From the NCBI GenBank assembly GCA_033807695.1, contig CM066302.1, positions 1,426,001 to 1,490,000 of the forward strand: a DNA stretch of 64,000 bases, in the 5' to 3' direction. The notes under the pieces are model-generated. The model had not been told where the DNA came from, searched no databases, and worked only from the letters and a program-made list of their open reading frames with translations. Shown here in pieces: positions 23,572 to 35,800 of the stretch (positions within the stretch are counted from its first letter, which is position 1; every line of letters starts with the position of its first letter). This DNA comes from Daedaleopsis sinensis. Taxonomy: Eukaryota > Basidiomycota > Agaricomycetes > Polyporales > Polyporaceae. The position numbers and the translations under genes are program-made.

Positions 23572-24561
23572 TCACTTTTCAGCAGGGAGGGGCTGAAAGC
23601 GTGTGTAGTATTGTTTTGTCTGCGACTCGACCATCTCGGGAGTTGACTCTGGCAGGTCTTCGATGAATCGAGCTGTGCAAAAAAAAACTCGGTCAGTATC
23701 ATGGCCAAAGCTCAACAGCAACACAGAATCATCGGGTGTTGACGCCAACAGAGGTATAGTTCACAAAAGTTGTACCACATCAGACGTCTGCCCTGCATGA
23801 GCGTGGACTGGCCCACATGTTGACAAAAGCGGTCTCTCGCGTCATTAAAAACGGTACGGAAGGCCTCTCAAGTACATTACAATGCGGGAAGAGCTGGAAA
23901 AGCGGTAATAACGAGAGGAAAGACTCACCGGGCGATCCTGCAAAAAGCGCCAATGCTGGCACAACGGTGTTAGGCGGTATGACAGTGTTGTCTGCAATCC
24001 TGGCACAATCCTTGATAATTGTGAACTTCCCCTGAGAGGGACTCAGTAAGATATTGGTAGGAGAGAAGTTGCACTGACAATTATGCAGTTCTTTCCAATC
24101 TCGACATGGTTCCCGATGGTTGCTACCTCGACTATGGAGTTCGCCCCGATGTGGACATGGTCTCCTATTTTCATGGGGTAGTAGTTGAAGTTGCCACGAT
24201 AGGTCTTATATGGTGGTCTAGTCATAGGTGTTGAAGATGTGTTCCTGACCACGGGTGAACTCGCGACATACCTCATTACGCACCCCTCGCCGATGAGACA
24301 ATATCGACCCAGAGAGATGACGACCGCATGACCGGGCCCTGTTCTACGCAAGTCCCCTCGGATGATAGCACCACTTGCTATGATTGTCTTGCCTCCCAGT
24401 ATGATGTTCTGTGGCCCAGAGATCGTTGCTCTACGCGAGACTTTGTTCCCGGTGTCCTGTGAACATTGTCAGCGCGAGCGTTTGCGAAACAAACACTGGG
24501 CTCACTATTCACCTACCGTCTCTATGTACTCCGCTCGCGTGTAGTAGATTGGCAAGTCCAT
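23572..24561 (-). CDS. Dynactin subunit 5 (p25), left-handed beta-helix protein
   Basis: About 200 residues from ATG 24561 (MDLPIYYTRAEYIET) to QPLPAEK. Hexapeptide-repeat turns typical of the left-handed beta helix are plain: NIILGGKTIIASGAIIRGDL, GDHVHIGANSIVEVATIGNH, VEIGKNCIIGKFTIIKDCAR and IADNTVIPPNTVVPALALFA, followed by GSPARFIEDLPE and a C-terminal helix. p25 sits with p27 on the pointed end of the dynactin Arp1 filament and helps dynein engage endosomes. Introns: one after YIET, one after NCII, and a longer one (23673-23928, 256 bp) inside the last beta-helix turn. It is transcribed divergently from the gene at 24726, 164 bp away. Confidence 0.92.
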
Positions 24562-24725
24562 AGTCAATGTGAATCTGATTTAGACGAAATGCAAGTGGTC
24601 GAGGTCGGAGGTCAAGCCAGGAAAGACGCGCGCTCGGCCTCGCCGGAAGGGGACGCGTCGCGCGGCTCGTCTTCTGGACGCTGCGGAGCGCGCGCGTTCT
24701 GCGCTCTTCTCCACCATCCGCCGCG
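24562..24725. promoter_or_regulatory. Short bidirectional promoter
   Basis: 164 bp separate the start codons of the divergent dynactin p25 and mitochondrial TMEM70-like genes, so both core promoters and 5' UTRs must share it. No TATA box stands out. Confidence 0.6.
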
Positions 24726-25648
24726 ATGCGTCTCCCTCTGCTCTTCGCTGCTCGCCTTCGTCCATGCCAAATCTCTGTGCTCGCGTCCCGGCGATGTCTA
24801 TCGACGTTTGCACTTCCCAGGTCCCCGCTGCTGTCCACACTTTCGCGCCCTAGCCCGCTGTACGCAACAAGACGTCTGCTCGCGACGGAGAGCTCGCCTC
24901 CGGGCACACCCTCAGTCCAAGACGCAGCAAAACCCGCGGCGGGGGCGCAGGCAGCCCCCGCGCCCGAGGACCCTGTCTACCACGGCCCTCTCACGACGAC
25001 ATACCGCCGCCTCAAGTTCTTCTCGCTGTCCACCCTCTCCCTCACCTTCGCGCTCTCGCCGCTCATCTTCGTCATCGAGACCACGTCGAGCGTGCCCGTC
25101 GTCGCCCGCTTCGCGCTCGCCGGCATGGCCATGGCGGCGTCGGGCGTGTCGACTGCGCTCGTGGCGTGGGTCGGCCGCCCGTACGTCGCTGTGCTGCGCC
25201 AGCTCAAGCCCGACGGCGCACAGGCGGCGGGGAGCGGGGATGCGGTCGAGATGACCACCTACACGCTTGCGTGGCATAAGCGGGTCACGACCGTCTACGA
25301 CACGGCGTTCCTGGTCCCGACCAGTCGGCCGTTCGCTACATGGGAGCTCGCGGAGGCGTTCAAGCTGCCGGACGCGGAGGTCGAGGCTGCGCGCGCAGAC
25401 GGGCTCATACCACGCGAGGAGACGATTGCGGAGACGAGGAACAAGGCCGGAGAGTTGCTGGGTAGCTGGGTAGTGAGTTGGGATGAGCACGGGGTTGGGA
25501 CATGTCGTCAAATGGGAAAAGTCGTGCGGTGAGTACCATACACATTCTCTAGCACACAGACATGCTTGAACAAGGAATTGCTATCAGATACTTCAATGTT
25601 CACCAGGAGCTTTTGAGCAAACCAATACGCTCAAGCGGGGCGCCCTAA
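24726..25648 (+). CDS. Mitochondrial inner-membrane protein, TMEM70/TMEM186/TMEM223-like family
   Basis: About 285 residues, one intron near the 3' end (between GKVVR and YFNVHQ). The first ~55 residues are Arg/Leu/Ser-rich without acids (MRLPLLFAARLRPCQISVLA...), a clear mitochondrial presequence ending near RRLLATESS. After a Pro/Ala linker comes YHGPLTTTYRRLKFFSLSTL and two close transmembrane helices (~residues 105-125 and 132-155), then a matrix domain with TYTLAWHKRVTTVYDTAFLV. Two hairpin helices plus this beta-strand region match the DUF1301/TMEM70 group, whose members help assemble respiratory complexes. Which member this corresponds to cannot be decided by eye. Confidence 0.7.
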
Positions 25649-25763
25649 TGTACGTGCGGTGACATCACATGGCCATAGCTAGTGCTCACTTCAGAACTCA
25701 CAGATATCATACATCTTGGGATAATCTACAGTCACATTTTCCGGGTAGCGAGACCTCATTCAC

Positions 25764-27049
25764 TCACATATCTGCCACCTCTTTCCGTCTTATGCCCCAT
25801 CTCGCCCATTGCCCGTTCAGACCGGTAGGGATCTTCGCTCCCCATGTTATAGCGTAATGTGCCAGTACGAGCTCCAGCTCCTCGATCTCGTCAAGCATCT
25901 CCAGCTGAGATATCCTATGGAAGATGTGAGCTGCGTGCTGCGTGTTCAATCAGGCAGTTGACAACAAACCTCTCAAGTTCTGAACGCTCGATGTAGTCTC
26001 TGCGAATCTCCTTCAGGGTTAATGCTTCCGCTAGCTCCCAACCATGTTGCAAGAAACGATTGCGGAGTTTGTCGTAGCTGGAATATGGCTCAGCGCCGGG
26101 AAGCGCGACGTTTCGTGCCTCGTGCATCGTCATTCATCATGTTATCCGAGTGGAGAGGAACTCGACTCACCTTGAGGTTGTTTACCATGACCTTACCAAA
26201 CGAATCCTGCAGGGAAAACATCTCGTATACGACGCATCCTAAGGCTGCACGATTACCTTCCGGAGGCGAAGCGAAGAAATCTGTGAACCACTGAACCACT
26301 GCACTTGATGCGGCAGGGCTCATGTACGCGAGGACACACTCGAATATCAAGAGCGTTGGCAGATTCGGGGAAAGCAATGGCTCGGTTGGAGATGCGAGAA
26401 GAGGTGCCAGAGACTCTGTGGGCGGATGTCGGAGGTCGCCAGCCAAGAGATGGTATACCGGCGAGTGCAGGGAGGTGCCCCCGGTTGCTAAAGCCGCACA
26501 CTGAATCAGCGATCTAGGCAAAATCTCCATCTACGCGTCTCTACGTACCGATCGATATCTCTTCAGGTCTCCCAAGGACGGCGCTCAGTTCCTTGCTTTT
26601 TCGGATGGCCATGGCCTTCGTCGTCGTGTTCTCCGCGAAGTCCAGTTCGATGTATTTGGCAACAAAGCTCTTCTTTCCCCCAGTCTACCTGAACGCTCTC
26701 AATCAAACCCCATCTCACGCCGGTCTCAGTATGCACTCACCGCGATCCGCCAGAACCGAGTATCGCTGCCTGCGCCGAGGCTTACGATCTGGCACTGCGT
26801 GCCCTCCTGCTCGGACAGGGATATCCAGCCATTTACAAGCTCGTCTAGGGCCTCTGAACGAACGTACGTTCCGATGTTGATGAGAGGCGGCCGAGCTTGC
26901 TGCAGGTGTGGTCGCGAGACGAAAGGCGTGATGAATGAATCCTTGAGATATCCTTTACGGACGGCAGATAGACGGGCAAGCGCAGCATCGCTATCAGTAG
27001 CACGGATAGCAGCGTCGCCCTCTGGCAAGCGTTGTCGAGGAGGAAACAT
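25764..27049 (-). CDS. PPM1: Leucine carboxyl methyltransferase 1 (PP2A methyltransferase)
   Basis: Start chosen at ATG 27049 because it gives the family-typical MFPPRQRLPEGDAAIRATDS; the frame is open further upstream but without an ATG. SAM-binding and family motifs follow: DAALARLSAVRKGYLKDSF, RPPLINIGTYVRSEALDELV, VSLGAGSDTRFWRI, YIELDFAENTTTKAMAIRKS, LIFECVLAYMSP and LEELELVLAHYAITWG-like ending (IEELELVLAHYAITWG). The enzyme methylates the C-terminal leucine carboxyl of PP2A catalytic subunits and controls holoenzyme assembly. Introns lie after FWRIA, EEISI, VNNLK and SELER. Length (~350 residues) fits the family. Confidence 0.9.
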
Positions 27050-27539
27050 TATTGGTGGACGAGTGGAGAGGTTCACCACTGCAGGGTTCACCCGCACGCC
27101 ACGGTCCGAATCATCGTCAACCCCGGCAATTTCCTGAAAATGGCGGAGTACGAAAGTTTCATTCGGAGAAGGCAACAATGTAGCTCAGAACCAGGTGGTT
27201 TACGAGCTTGGCGTGACTCCTGGTCGTGGACGGTCTCCTCAGGCTCTGTCAGATCAACTACCACCTGGAGGCTGGCACCTCCATGTCGTCGCTTTCTTGA
27301 GGCACTTCGACGTCCGCATCCGATAGCGGGAGTCTCTCTAGCTTGACTGATTTGGAGACTGGGTCTTCCCCTGCGCTCCGAGTCTGAGGCCTGAACGACC
27401 ACTTATGGTGCGGACGGAAGGGACATAGCTTGGATCGACTGCCTCAAGTCGCGGATGTCGCTATCCACTACAACTCTCCAAAAGGACTCACCATCAGCGC
27501 TCGGCACCGGTGGGTCTTCGGGATTGTGACGAGACGCGA

Positions 27540-28798
27540 TCAGAGCACGCCCGTCAAAGCAGCGTGGAGACGTATCAGGTCGCGGCTAGGAAGGTCTGTC
27601 CCCCGTTGAGCGCAATTGCGCGTCCCCAACGTCTGCGACATTCCGACTGGTTGCAGAGGCTCCTCTTCGACGCTGTAGTCCTTGAACTCGACGATAGATA
27701 GGGGGTCCGCGTATAGGGGGGTATTGGCACGGCCGTAGTTCTTGAACTTGTAGGCGTTTGGGATCTGGTGTACATTACTTCGATCAGGAGGGCGATCATA
27801 CCTAATAAACAGAGGAACAAGGCTTACCGCAGTGGGGAGCAAGCACCAAATGTGCATGTCGAACAGAGCATCAAAGTGTGTCATGACTGTGAAGGTATTT
27901 TCTGCTTGGTCCACAAAATCATTGTCGTTCAGTTACTTTTCAGGGAGTTCGCAGTAGTGTTTGAGGATCTCGAACTTGATCGTCGCCAAGGAACGACGAA
28001 CCTGTTAGAGTGATTGAGTACGCAACCAATCTGCTAGAAGTAACAGAAAACACCTTGTCCGTCTCATACACTGCAAGGGGACGTTTGAATATGTGAGCAA
28101 CCTGCAGGACCGCTCTTGGTATCCCCGCAGGCCCCGACCAAGAGTCATAGTTGTAGGCTCCGGTCACCACGCACTTGTTGCCGTCTCGTTTCAGGACCTA
28201 TATTTGAAGCCACATTAAAGCCTGAACGTGAACGAGTAGAGATGAATCCTCACCTCCTCTTCCCGAACTTGCTCATCCGGTACGGCAGCCCGCGTGGATC
28301 TATATACTGCGGGCCAGGTCCGAACGGCTATCAACTAGCAGAATTGCATGATGGAAGTGGGGACGTACGTGGCCACAAGAAGAACGCTACCCAGATGGAT
28401 GCGAGACGGACGATGCTCTGTGCCTGTGCCAATCGGTCCTTCTTCAGTAGTAACATTCCAAGACCGTCGACAGCACAGGCACAAATAGCGGCCGAGACAT
28501 AGACTTTGCCGCGTTTCAGGCCGAGAATCTCCGCGTTGTCGTACATGGCCTTTATGAGGCCCCTCACAGTGAAGTGGTTCACGAGTGGGTGGAGACGTAA
28601 CTCTCGCACCCACTGTGTTACATCGAGGGGTCGACAGCACGGATGGTTGAAGACATCAAGATGTGTCTGCGCGAAGGCGTACAGAGCAGGTTCAGAGTCT
28701 CCGGTCGTGCTGTCGAGGATCGCCTGTACCGTATTGCCTACACCGGGGATAGGGCACGTATAAGGCTCAGCAGGGCTGATGGTTAACTCAGAGGACAT
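27540..28798 (-). pseudogene. HNH-nuclease-domain protein, interrupted by an in-frame stop
   Basis: Basidiomycete HNH family: N-terminal helical part (GLKRGKVYVSAAICACA, RLASIWVAFFLWP), then VLKRDGNKCVVTGAYNYDSW, LQVAHIFKRPLAVYETDK and, after an intron, RRSLATIKFEILKHYCELPE. The next codons are AAG TAA CTG AAC, an in-frame stop, after which the same frame continues with the expected second half of the domain (DQAENTFTVMTHFDALFDMH) and then FKNYGRANTPLYADP and LPSRDLIRLHAALTGVL. No intron that keeps the frame removes the stop. Downstream of 27540 coding-like sequence goes on in other frames (SRHNPEDPPVPSADGESF, then VKLERLPLSDADVEVPQE to about 27258), which suggests further frameshifts. A living copy would be a predicted DNA-binding or nuclease protein. 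A sequencing error is an alternative. Confidence 0.65.
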
Positions 28799-28946
28799 GG
28801 TAAGTGCAGACGCTCAGGGGTCCCGGCAAGCTCCCGGTCAGCTTGATGGCCGTGGCGTGAGAATCCTCTATATTCCAGCCAGAGCCAGATCCCGGTTGCG
28901 CCTTGCTCTTTCTACAGCCACCTCGCTCTCCTCGACTCGCTTCATC
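28799..28946. promoter_or_regulatory. Short bidirectional promoter
   Basis: 148 bp between the start codons of the HNH-domain gene (-) and TIM22 (+); must serve both. Confidence 0.55.
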
Positions 28947-29604
28947 ATGAATCTGCCAATGGGTGCGCCATTGTTTCCTGCGGGGAAGGAGCCAATGCCT
29001 CCAGGCATCACGGAAGAGGAGCGGGAGAGCTACCTGCAAGCGAAAAAGTACGAGAAGTGGACGGCCATGGGCATGGAGTCTTGTGCTGCGAAGACTGTAA
29101 TCGCTGGTGCTGGAGGTGCGTCCGTTCACCGCTCGACAGTAGGATTCAACGGAACATACACCAAGAAGTCGCTTTCTTTGGCTAGGTTTCGTCATTGGAG
29201 GATTCTTCTCGCTCATGAGCTCCTCGTTCGCGTACGAGGACCCATTGCTCCGACAGAGCCTGAGCACGCAGCAGAAGGCTCGTGAGATATTCAAGGAGAT
29301 GGGTCGAGGGATGTGGCGGAGTGGAAAGGGTTTCGGCAAGGTCGGTGCGCTGTTTGCAGGGATCGAATGCGTATTTGAGTCGGTAAGTGTCATCTGGCGC
29401 AGCGCGTATACTCTTGTCAGTGTATTGAACTGCCGCCAGTATCGTGCACGAAACGACATGGTCAATCCAATAGCAGCTGGATTTGTTGCTGGTGGCGTGC
29501 TCGCGCGGAATGCTGGTCCCAAGGCAGCATTTGGTGGTGGGCTAGCATTTGCCGTGTTCTCCGCCGCCATAGATCTCTTCCTAAGACGAGAAACACCTGA
29601 GTGA
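28947..29604 (+). CDS. TIM22: Mitochondrial import inner membrane translocase subunit TIM22
   Basis: About 180 residues, two introns (after GAG and after CVFES). Family landmarks: [71 protein letters not shown] and [19 protein letters not shown], with the paired intramembrane cysteines (one in MESCAAKT, one in GIECVFE) and four membrane segments. TIM22 is the channel of the carrier translocase that inserts multi-pass proteins into the inner membrane. Ends LFLRRETPE. Confidence 0.93.
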
Positions 29605-30325
29605 GTCTAGAAACCCGTCACGTATTCGCTCGAGCTGGCTAATCTAGTGTGTAACAGGGAGGATTAATGAGAACCCTACATGCTCTTAGATCTACGACTT
29701 GACGTGCTATCATCTGCTATGTTATATTTGTATATTCCACACATACTAATGGGTTGACACACTGCTCCCACTCAAGACACCATCGTGCATCGGTGCTCTG
29801 GACCATTCTGGACGATCGTGAGGTAGAAGAGGTCCAAAGCACGAGGACATACGCGGAGAGAAGTCCATCGAACCCTGATCTCGTGGCATGACGGTGATAC
29901 TGCAGCCGCCCTTTCCTGCGGCTCTCTTGTCCGTTTCCTTCGAATCATTCCGCACGTGCAAAGTTCCCTTGCTTCTCTCCATAACCATGTAGTGCGACGG
30001 TCGTGTGGTGGAAGATTTTGTGTAGAGTTGTCTTGACGGCTGGGTCGTATGCAAGATTCCCCCCGACCAGGAGTACTAGTAGGTACGATGTCGCGTTCGC
30101 GTGGTCGCCTTGGCAAGAACGAAGATGTTGGACTGCAAGCGAGTTCGAAAACAGGGGTTGTACGTCGCGAGATGGTGGTGGCAGAGAACAAGCATGTGAA
30201 GGTCGAAACAGGCTGACGCGCGGGTCATTTGATCGCTCCTGGTCATGACCGGCTAATGAGCGTCGCCGGCGACCTGTAGACGAGGGTTCTCAGCCTACCA
30301 CGAGCGGTCTTGCCTCAGTCCCGCC
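29605..30325. other. Intergenic
   Basis: About 720 bp between two genes on the same strand; no feature recognised. Confidence 0.45.
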
Positions 30326-31982
30326 ATGTCTCCCCCGAACAAGAAGATTGGCGGCGAGTACGGCGACGTGCGCGCGAACATCGACGCGGGCAAGCTGAAT
30401 GCCTACATCGAGGCGCACGTCCCCGCCGTGGCGGCCCCTGTAAGCATTAAGCAGTTCAAGGTGCGTCTACCACCCCTGTCTCTCCGACCGCAGCTGATGC
30501 TCACGTACGTCGTCTACAGTTCGGACAGGTTCGTGTCTGCGCGAGCTGTGGCGAAGCGCGTTCGTATGTGCTGAGACAACCCCGCTGTAGTCTAACCCCA
30601 CATACTTCCTCACGGATGCAAGGTGCGTAGACCGTGACCGCACATGGCCTGCGCCTGTTCGCCTGACTTGTGCGCGCCAGCTCGAAGCGGTTTGTCTTGC
30701 GCAAGAAGCCTGCGGGCCAGCTTCTGTCCAAGACTGCGCATCAGGTTGAACGGGAATACACCATGCTTCGAGCGCTGCACAAACACAACACCAATCCATT
30801 CACCAGCCCAGACAGGAAGGTGCCAATTCCGGAACCCATCGTACTCTGCGAGGACGTGAACGTCATTGGGACGCCATTCTACATCATGGAGTTCCTTGAC
30901 GGCCGCATATTCACCGACCCGCGCATGCCAGAGGTCCCCCCTGAAACTCGGCGGCAATGGTACGCACACGCTTCTCTCGTCAACACTACAGTTCTGGCAT
31001 GCTCCCCCCCTTGACTACCTTTGCGTGTGGTTTCGCGGCCTCTCTAAGAGGTGGGAGGAGCATACTATGCTCACGGTCCTCGAGAGGGCCTTGCGCGCGG
31101 GGAGTGTCCGTCGGAACTAGACTTTACTAACATATCCACCAACAGCTGGCTGTCTGCGGTCCGGGTTCTTGGTACCCTCGCCCTGCTCTCGCCTGCAGAT
31201 ATCGGCCTGTCGAGCTTCGCGTCGAATAGTGCATACTTCCCCCGGCAAATCAAGTCCTTGACCGCCGTCTCTCAAGCGCAAGCGCAGGCGGTCGATGTCG
31301 AGACAGGGAAATCGACGGGAGAGATACCACGATTCGACGAGATGGTCGCATGGTACAAGGCGAACCTGCCGGACGAGCGCAAGACGGGTCTACGGATCGT
31401 CCACGGAGACTACAAGCTAGACAACCTCATCTTCCACCCTAACGAGAACCGCGTCATCGGCATCCTGGACTGGGAACTCTGCACCCTCGGCAGTCCCGTA
31501 AGTCTCCCGGGCACCGCTATCTCGCGCTTGGAGTTTTGACGTATATTCTTTGCTGCCAGCTCGCCGACCTCGCCAACTTCACACAACCCTGGGCGATCGC
31601 ACCGAACAGCTTCCCGCCCAACGGCAATCTGTCCGCCGCGTTCAAGGACAACGCCGCCGAGGCGCCGATCGCACTTGACGAGCTCGAGCGGGAGTACTGC
31701 AGTGTCACGGGCCAGCCGTATCCCATCCCTGAGATGGTGTTTGCGCGCAGTTGGATGCTGTTCCGGGTACGTGTGTCTGTCCACGACAGGGGCGCTCTAC
31801 GTGCTGAAGCGTCTCATTTGCAGAGTGCCATCATCATGCAGGGCATCGCCGCTCGGTATGCTCGGCGCCAGGCGAGCTCTGAGAGGGCGCACACATACGT
31901 CGTCGGGTTTCCGTATATGGGACACCTCGCGTACAAGACATTGGTCGAAGCGGGTGTGACTGGCACGAAGGCGAAGCTGTAA
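30326..31982 (+). CDS. Aminoglycoside-phosphotransferase-fold kinase (ACAD10/11 kinase-domain-like) ending in AKL
   Basis: About 390 residues. The kinase fold is clear: [12 protein letters not shown] (glycine-rich region), [12 protein letters not shown] (Lys), [11 protein letters not shown] hinge, [17 protein letters not shown] (Brenner catalytic motif with Asp and Asn) and [18 protein letters not shown] (metal-binding Asp). This matches the APH-type kinase domain fused to acyl-CoA dehydrogenase in animal ACAD10/ACAD11; here it is stand-alone, as in many fungi. The animal enzymes phosphorylate 4-hydroxyacyl-CoAs during their breakdown; the fungal substrate is inferred to be similar but unproven. 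The protein ends TGTKAKL; AKL is a valid PTS1, and mammalian ACAD11 is peroxisomal, which agrees. Introns lie at IKQF/KFGQS, FLTDA/SSK, RRQW/WLSAV, LGSP/LAD and MLFR/SAI. Confidence 0.85.
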
Positions 31983-32810
31983 TCGTTTTGATGATACGTC
32001 GCGGATCGGTACCCTAGCTGTGCCGCGGACCTTCGTCCTCCCACATTCTTGAATATACAGCCATGTAACCCATGTACGTGTTGGGCAGCTTCAAGTGGTT
32101 GGTGGGTGACCGATGACGTCTCTGTCATGCAACGTAGATCACAGCCTCGAATAAGGCACTCCTAGCTTCGCACTCCACCGCATGCGATGTGCGTGCAGTC
32201 AACCCTCCGGACGACAACCTCGTCGTTTGGGGAGGACCATATTATGGGCAGCCGCCGAGGGAATCAAAGCTAGCATGAAGTTTTCGACGGGGGTAGCGGT
32301 TCATAAAACCTTGAGTTTTTACTATTGAACACCCCTCCGAATGACCCTCATTGGACGGAGCCCCCGTGGGAACGCCGGAGTTTGAATATGGTAGCTCGAC
32401 CCATCCCTCAGGCCTCAGGCCTCAGGCTCGCCATTGTATGGCATATTGAGCAGTCACAGTCTGCACTATCAGCAAGGGTTCCAGCTCCCAGCACCTTTCC
32501 TCACTTTCAGTGAAGTTCAAGCAGCTTGCCATGAGTATCCACGCCCGAAGGCTGACGGCGCACGCATTCGCATAGGCGCTCCCTGCATGAGATGAGCGCT
32601 CCGACGCTCTCCGAATGGGGGGTGATGCATGAGTCCTGGCAGTTCAACTCCAGTTTGCTGCATACTACTCAGTAGTAGTACTGGCACTGTCAATGGCCCT
32701 GCGGGTTATTTCTCCACGTCAGTACTCTCACTTTACAATGGTACATGAAGTCACCAACTTGAATGCGACTTCGAGGCTATTGCTACATAGACTCTCAACT
32801 TCACATGTGT
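31983..32810. other. Intergenic, convergent 3' ends
   Basis: About 830 bp. Contains a short triple repeat of CTCAGGC near 32405-32430; otherwise featureless. Confidence 0.5.
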
Positions 32811-35800
32811 TCATCGTTGAAGCTTCCACATCCCATCCTTGACAGTGACAAGCCCTTCTCGACGCGCGGCCTCCATGAACTCGGCCAGCTGGTCGATCGT
32901 ACGGTCGTACCCTTGCGCGAACTTCAACATGTTCTGGATCCGTACCAAGCTGAGCGACCCGAGGTTCGTGAGCATGCCCTCGATATACTGGCGTTCCCCC
33001 AATCGGTCAGCGCACAGTTCGCGATGCCACGACGCAGAGACGACCGACGACGTACCCTCCAGTATATCTTCATCTGCTCCGCCTGCTGCTGCTGCACCGT
33101 CACGATGGCCGACTCTTCTTCGATGGCTGCGGGACGAGCGTCGTCAGATGCGCTCGCGCGAGTGGGGTGAACGGATGGCTTACCGGCGCGGGTGACCGTC
33201 TTGGCGCCCGCCGACGCCTCCTCTGCGACCTCGAGGAGCTTGTACACGGTCACGTCCTCCTCCTTCAGCACGCCGAGCTCGACCCAGCACGCGACCGCCT
33301 TCAGCGCGGCGGCCTTGTCGATCCGCATGGTCGTCGCAAGGTCGGCGATGTCCCACGTGTCTGTCGGACGAGAAGATCAGTTCCCGTTTCCTTCTTAGAG
33401 GGCGGTTAGCGAGGGGGGAAAGGACCTTTGGCAGAGAAGTGCTCGATGACGGCAGCCTCGAGCGGCGTGACCTCCGCGTTGACGGTGCGGTCTTGCAGCT
33501 CGATCTCGAGGGAGATCGTGCCGAGGTGCGGCAGCCAGTGGAGCTTCTTGTCCGGCTTGAAGATGTGGAACTCTTTTGCGTACGAGTCCTGGATCCTGAG
33601 GGAGTCGACATCAGCGGGCGGGACGAGCGGTAATTAGAAAGCGAGGCGCACTCTTTGAACTGCCCCGGCATGTTGAAGCTGCTCGACTGGAGGGGTGGCC
33701 AGAAATGTCGCGACACGATGGTGGGGTGAAGAGGGGTCTACAGACATCGACACGTGTCAGACCACAGAGATTCCTTCGAGTAGGAGTGGGCCCACCTGCT
33801 GTTGCGCCTGCACGTGCTGGTCGATCCGCCGCGAGTCTGTCATGTCCCGCAACATAACCTCGCACACCTGCAGCGCCGCTTCCCCAAACCTGATCTTCAG
33901 GATCTCGATGTTCCGCCGCTGGATCCCGGATATCAACCACCGCGTCGACTCCTCAGATGCAGAGCTACCCACCTCCCGTTCGTAATTGCCATCGGTCACA
34001 GCGAGCAGCCGTTGGGCGAGCAAGACCTGCAACTCCTTGACGAACAGGTCCTTCGAGTCGTAGATGCTGACGAGCGTGCTGATCACGTCTGTCGGCTTGT
34101 TCGTTCGGAATTCTGCAAGAACCGTGCCTGAGCGGAAGTCAGAGCAGAAATGATGCAGTGCGTACCTGGCCCTGCGTCGATGGGTTCGGGCTCCCAGTTG
34201 GGGTCTGTGAAGTCATCGGCTTGCCGCTGTTGCAGCGGTTGGATAGGCTCGTTCTCGTCTACAAGCGAGTCGCCGCTCTCGCCGTCGCCTACAAGGCTCG
34301 CGACGATACATCGAATCGTATCCGGACGTTCTCTTTAGCCGCTAGTTCAGCATACGATATCTTGCAAGTGAAGTCCCGCTTTTGCGCACCTCAGATACTT
34401 GCGGATGGGATCGGCTACTTTGTAAAGCAGGACACCGGGAGGATCTATGATGCGCAGACACCGTATGATTGACACGTATTGCGTCAAGATATCCTTAGTA
34501 TCGGCACCGGGGTGCAGCAGACGTTTCTTGTTCCTGTGCGATTCGTCAGCATGACCATCGATGGGAGCCCTTCGACGTAATGCTCACGCCTTGCGTAGTG
34601 TCGTAACTACATCATTCCGTTGATCCACACGAGCGAGGCATTCCTTGTAAGTCGTGAGTACCCAGTGCCTCACGCGTTCCGAGTCGCGCAGACCTTGAGA
34701 TCCTGCAGAGCGGGCTGCGAGTCTGGATAGTCGATGATGATGTCAAATATCTCTTGGGTTCTAGAGGCTTCTGTTAGCGTTGATTACTACGGATGACAGG
34801 AAATCCTACCGAAGGTCACACAGTTTCTTGCAGACATGGTAATCGAATCGCGAACCAACGCCTTGCAGCATCTGGCGCGCCTCGTCCGCTACGGCAGCCA
34901 ACTCAGTAAGTACGGAGTCATCAAAAGTTTAACTGCTAACCAGTCCTTGCGTTCCGCGCATATGGCATGACCATCCACGGAACGACGTTTTCCGCCATCC
35001 ATTCTCGGAGCGTCGTCAGCAGAGTCTCGTCCCACTTCTGAGCACACGTTTCCGCCACGTGCGCCTCAATGTACTCGTAACAGACAGTCGCTATGAGCGA
35101 CTCGTACCGGTCGAGCAGCCCGAGAGCTTCGCACGCGGTCCACAATGGGAGATCGGGGCGTGATGGTATGGGTGACGAAGGAAGTTGTTCTGCGGGGAGA
35201 CACCAAGGGGGCGGGGAGGATGTGTTGACGAGCGAGAAGGTGGACGCGATGAGTGCCTTGAATCCGTGCGAGAAGGAGGGAGGGAAGGTCGAGTAGACGT
35301 GGGTCTGGAAAGTTAGCGTGTACGCGGAGAGGAGCGTCGCGCCGAGCCTGCTAGCATTCAGCTCCCATTCTAGACCGGGTTTCAAGAAGACCTACTCCGG
35401 AATGGGTGACCACGCCCTATACCATTCCACCAGTCGGAACAACATCCTTGCGATAGAGTCTGTCGAATTTGTCTCCTGCTCACGATCAACAGCCTTCCCC
35501 TCTGGAGAATCAAGCAGTCATACCTCGTACTCGGCCATGTACGTCTGAATGTCACGCTCGACGAGGTGTTGCTGCTTCCTCATGTTCTCTGGCGCATGGC
35601 GCGGAGGAGGGAGTAACATATTGATGGGGCTGAAGGTGCTAATGAGAGAGAGACTCACCGAGGAAGTTCTCCATGAGCAAAGGCAGCATCTTCGACTTGC
35701 TCAACAAGTCGAAAGATGCCCTCACATTCTGTATGCCTGGCACACGATCTGAGCCACCGAGGGAGCACACACATTGTGTACGCACTGTACTCCTGGTAGG

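Noticed and set aside
27050..27178. In-frame upstream extension of the PP2A methyltransferase
   Set aside because: The extension begins at TTG, not ATG, and the downstream ATG gives the usual family N-terminus MFPPR.
32405..32430. Triple CTCAGGC repeat
   Set aside because: Too short and isolated to call a repeat element or binding array.
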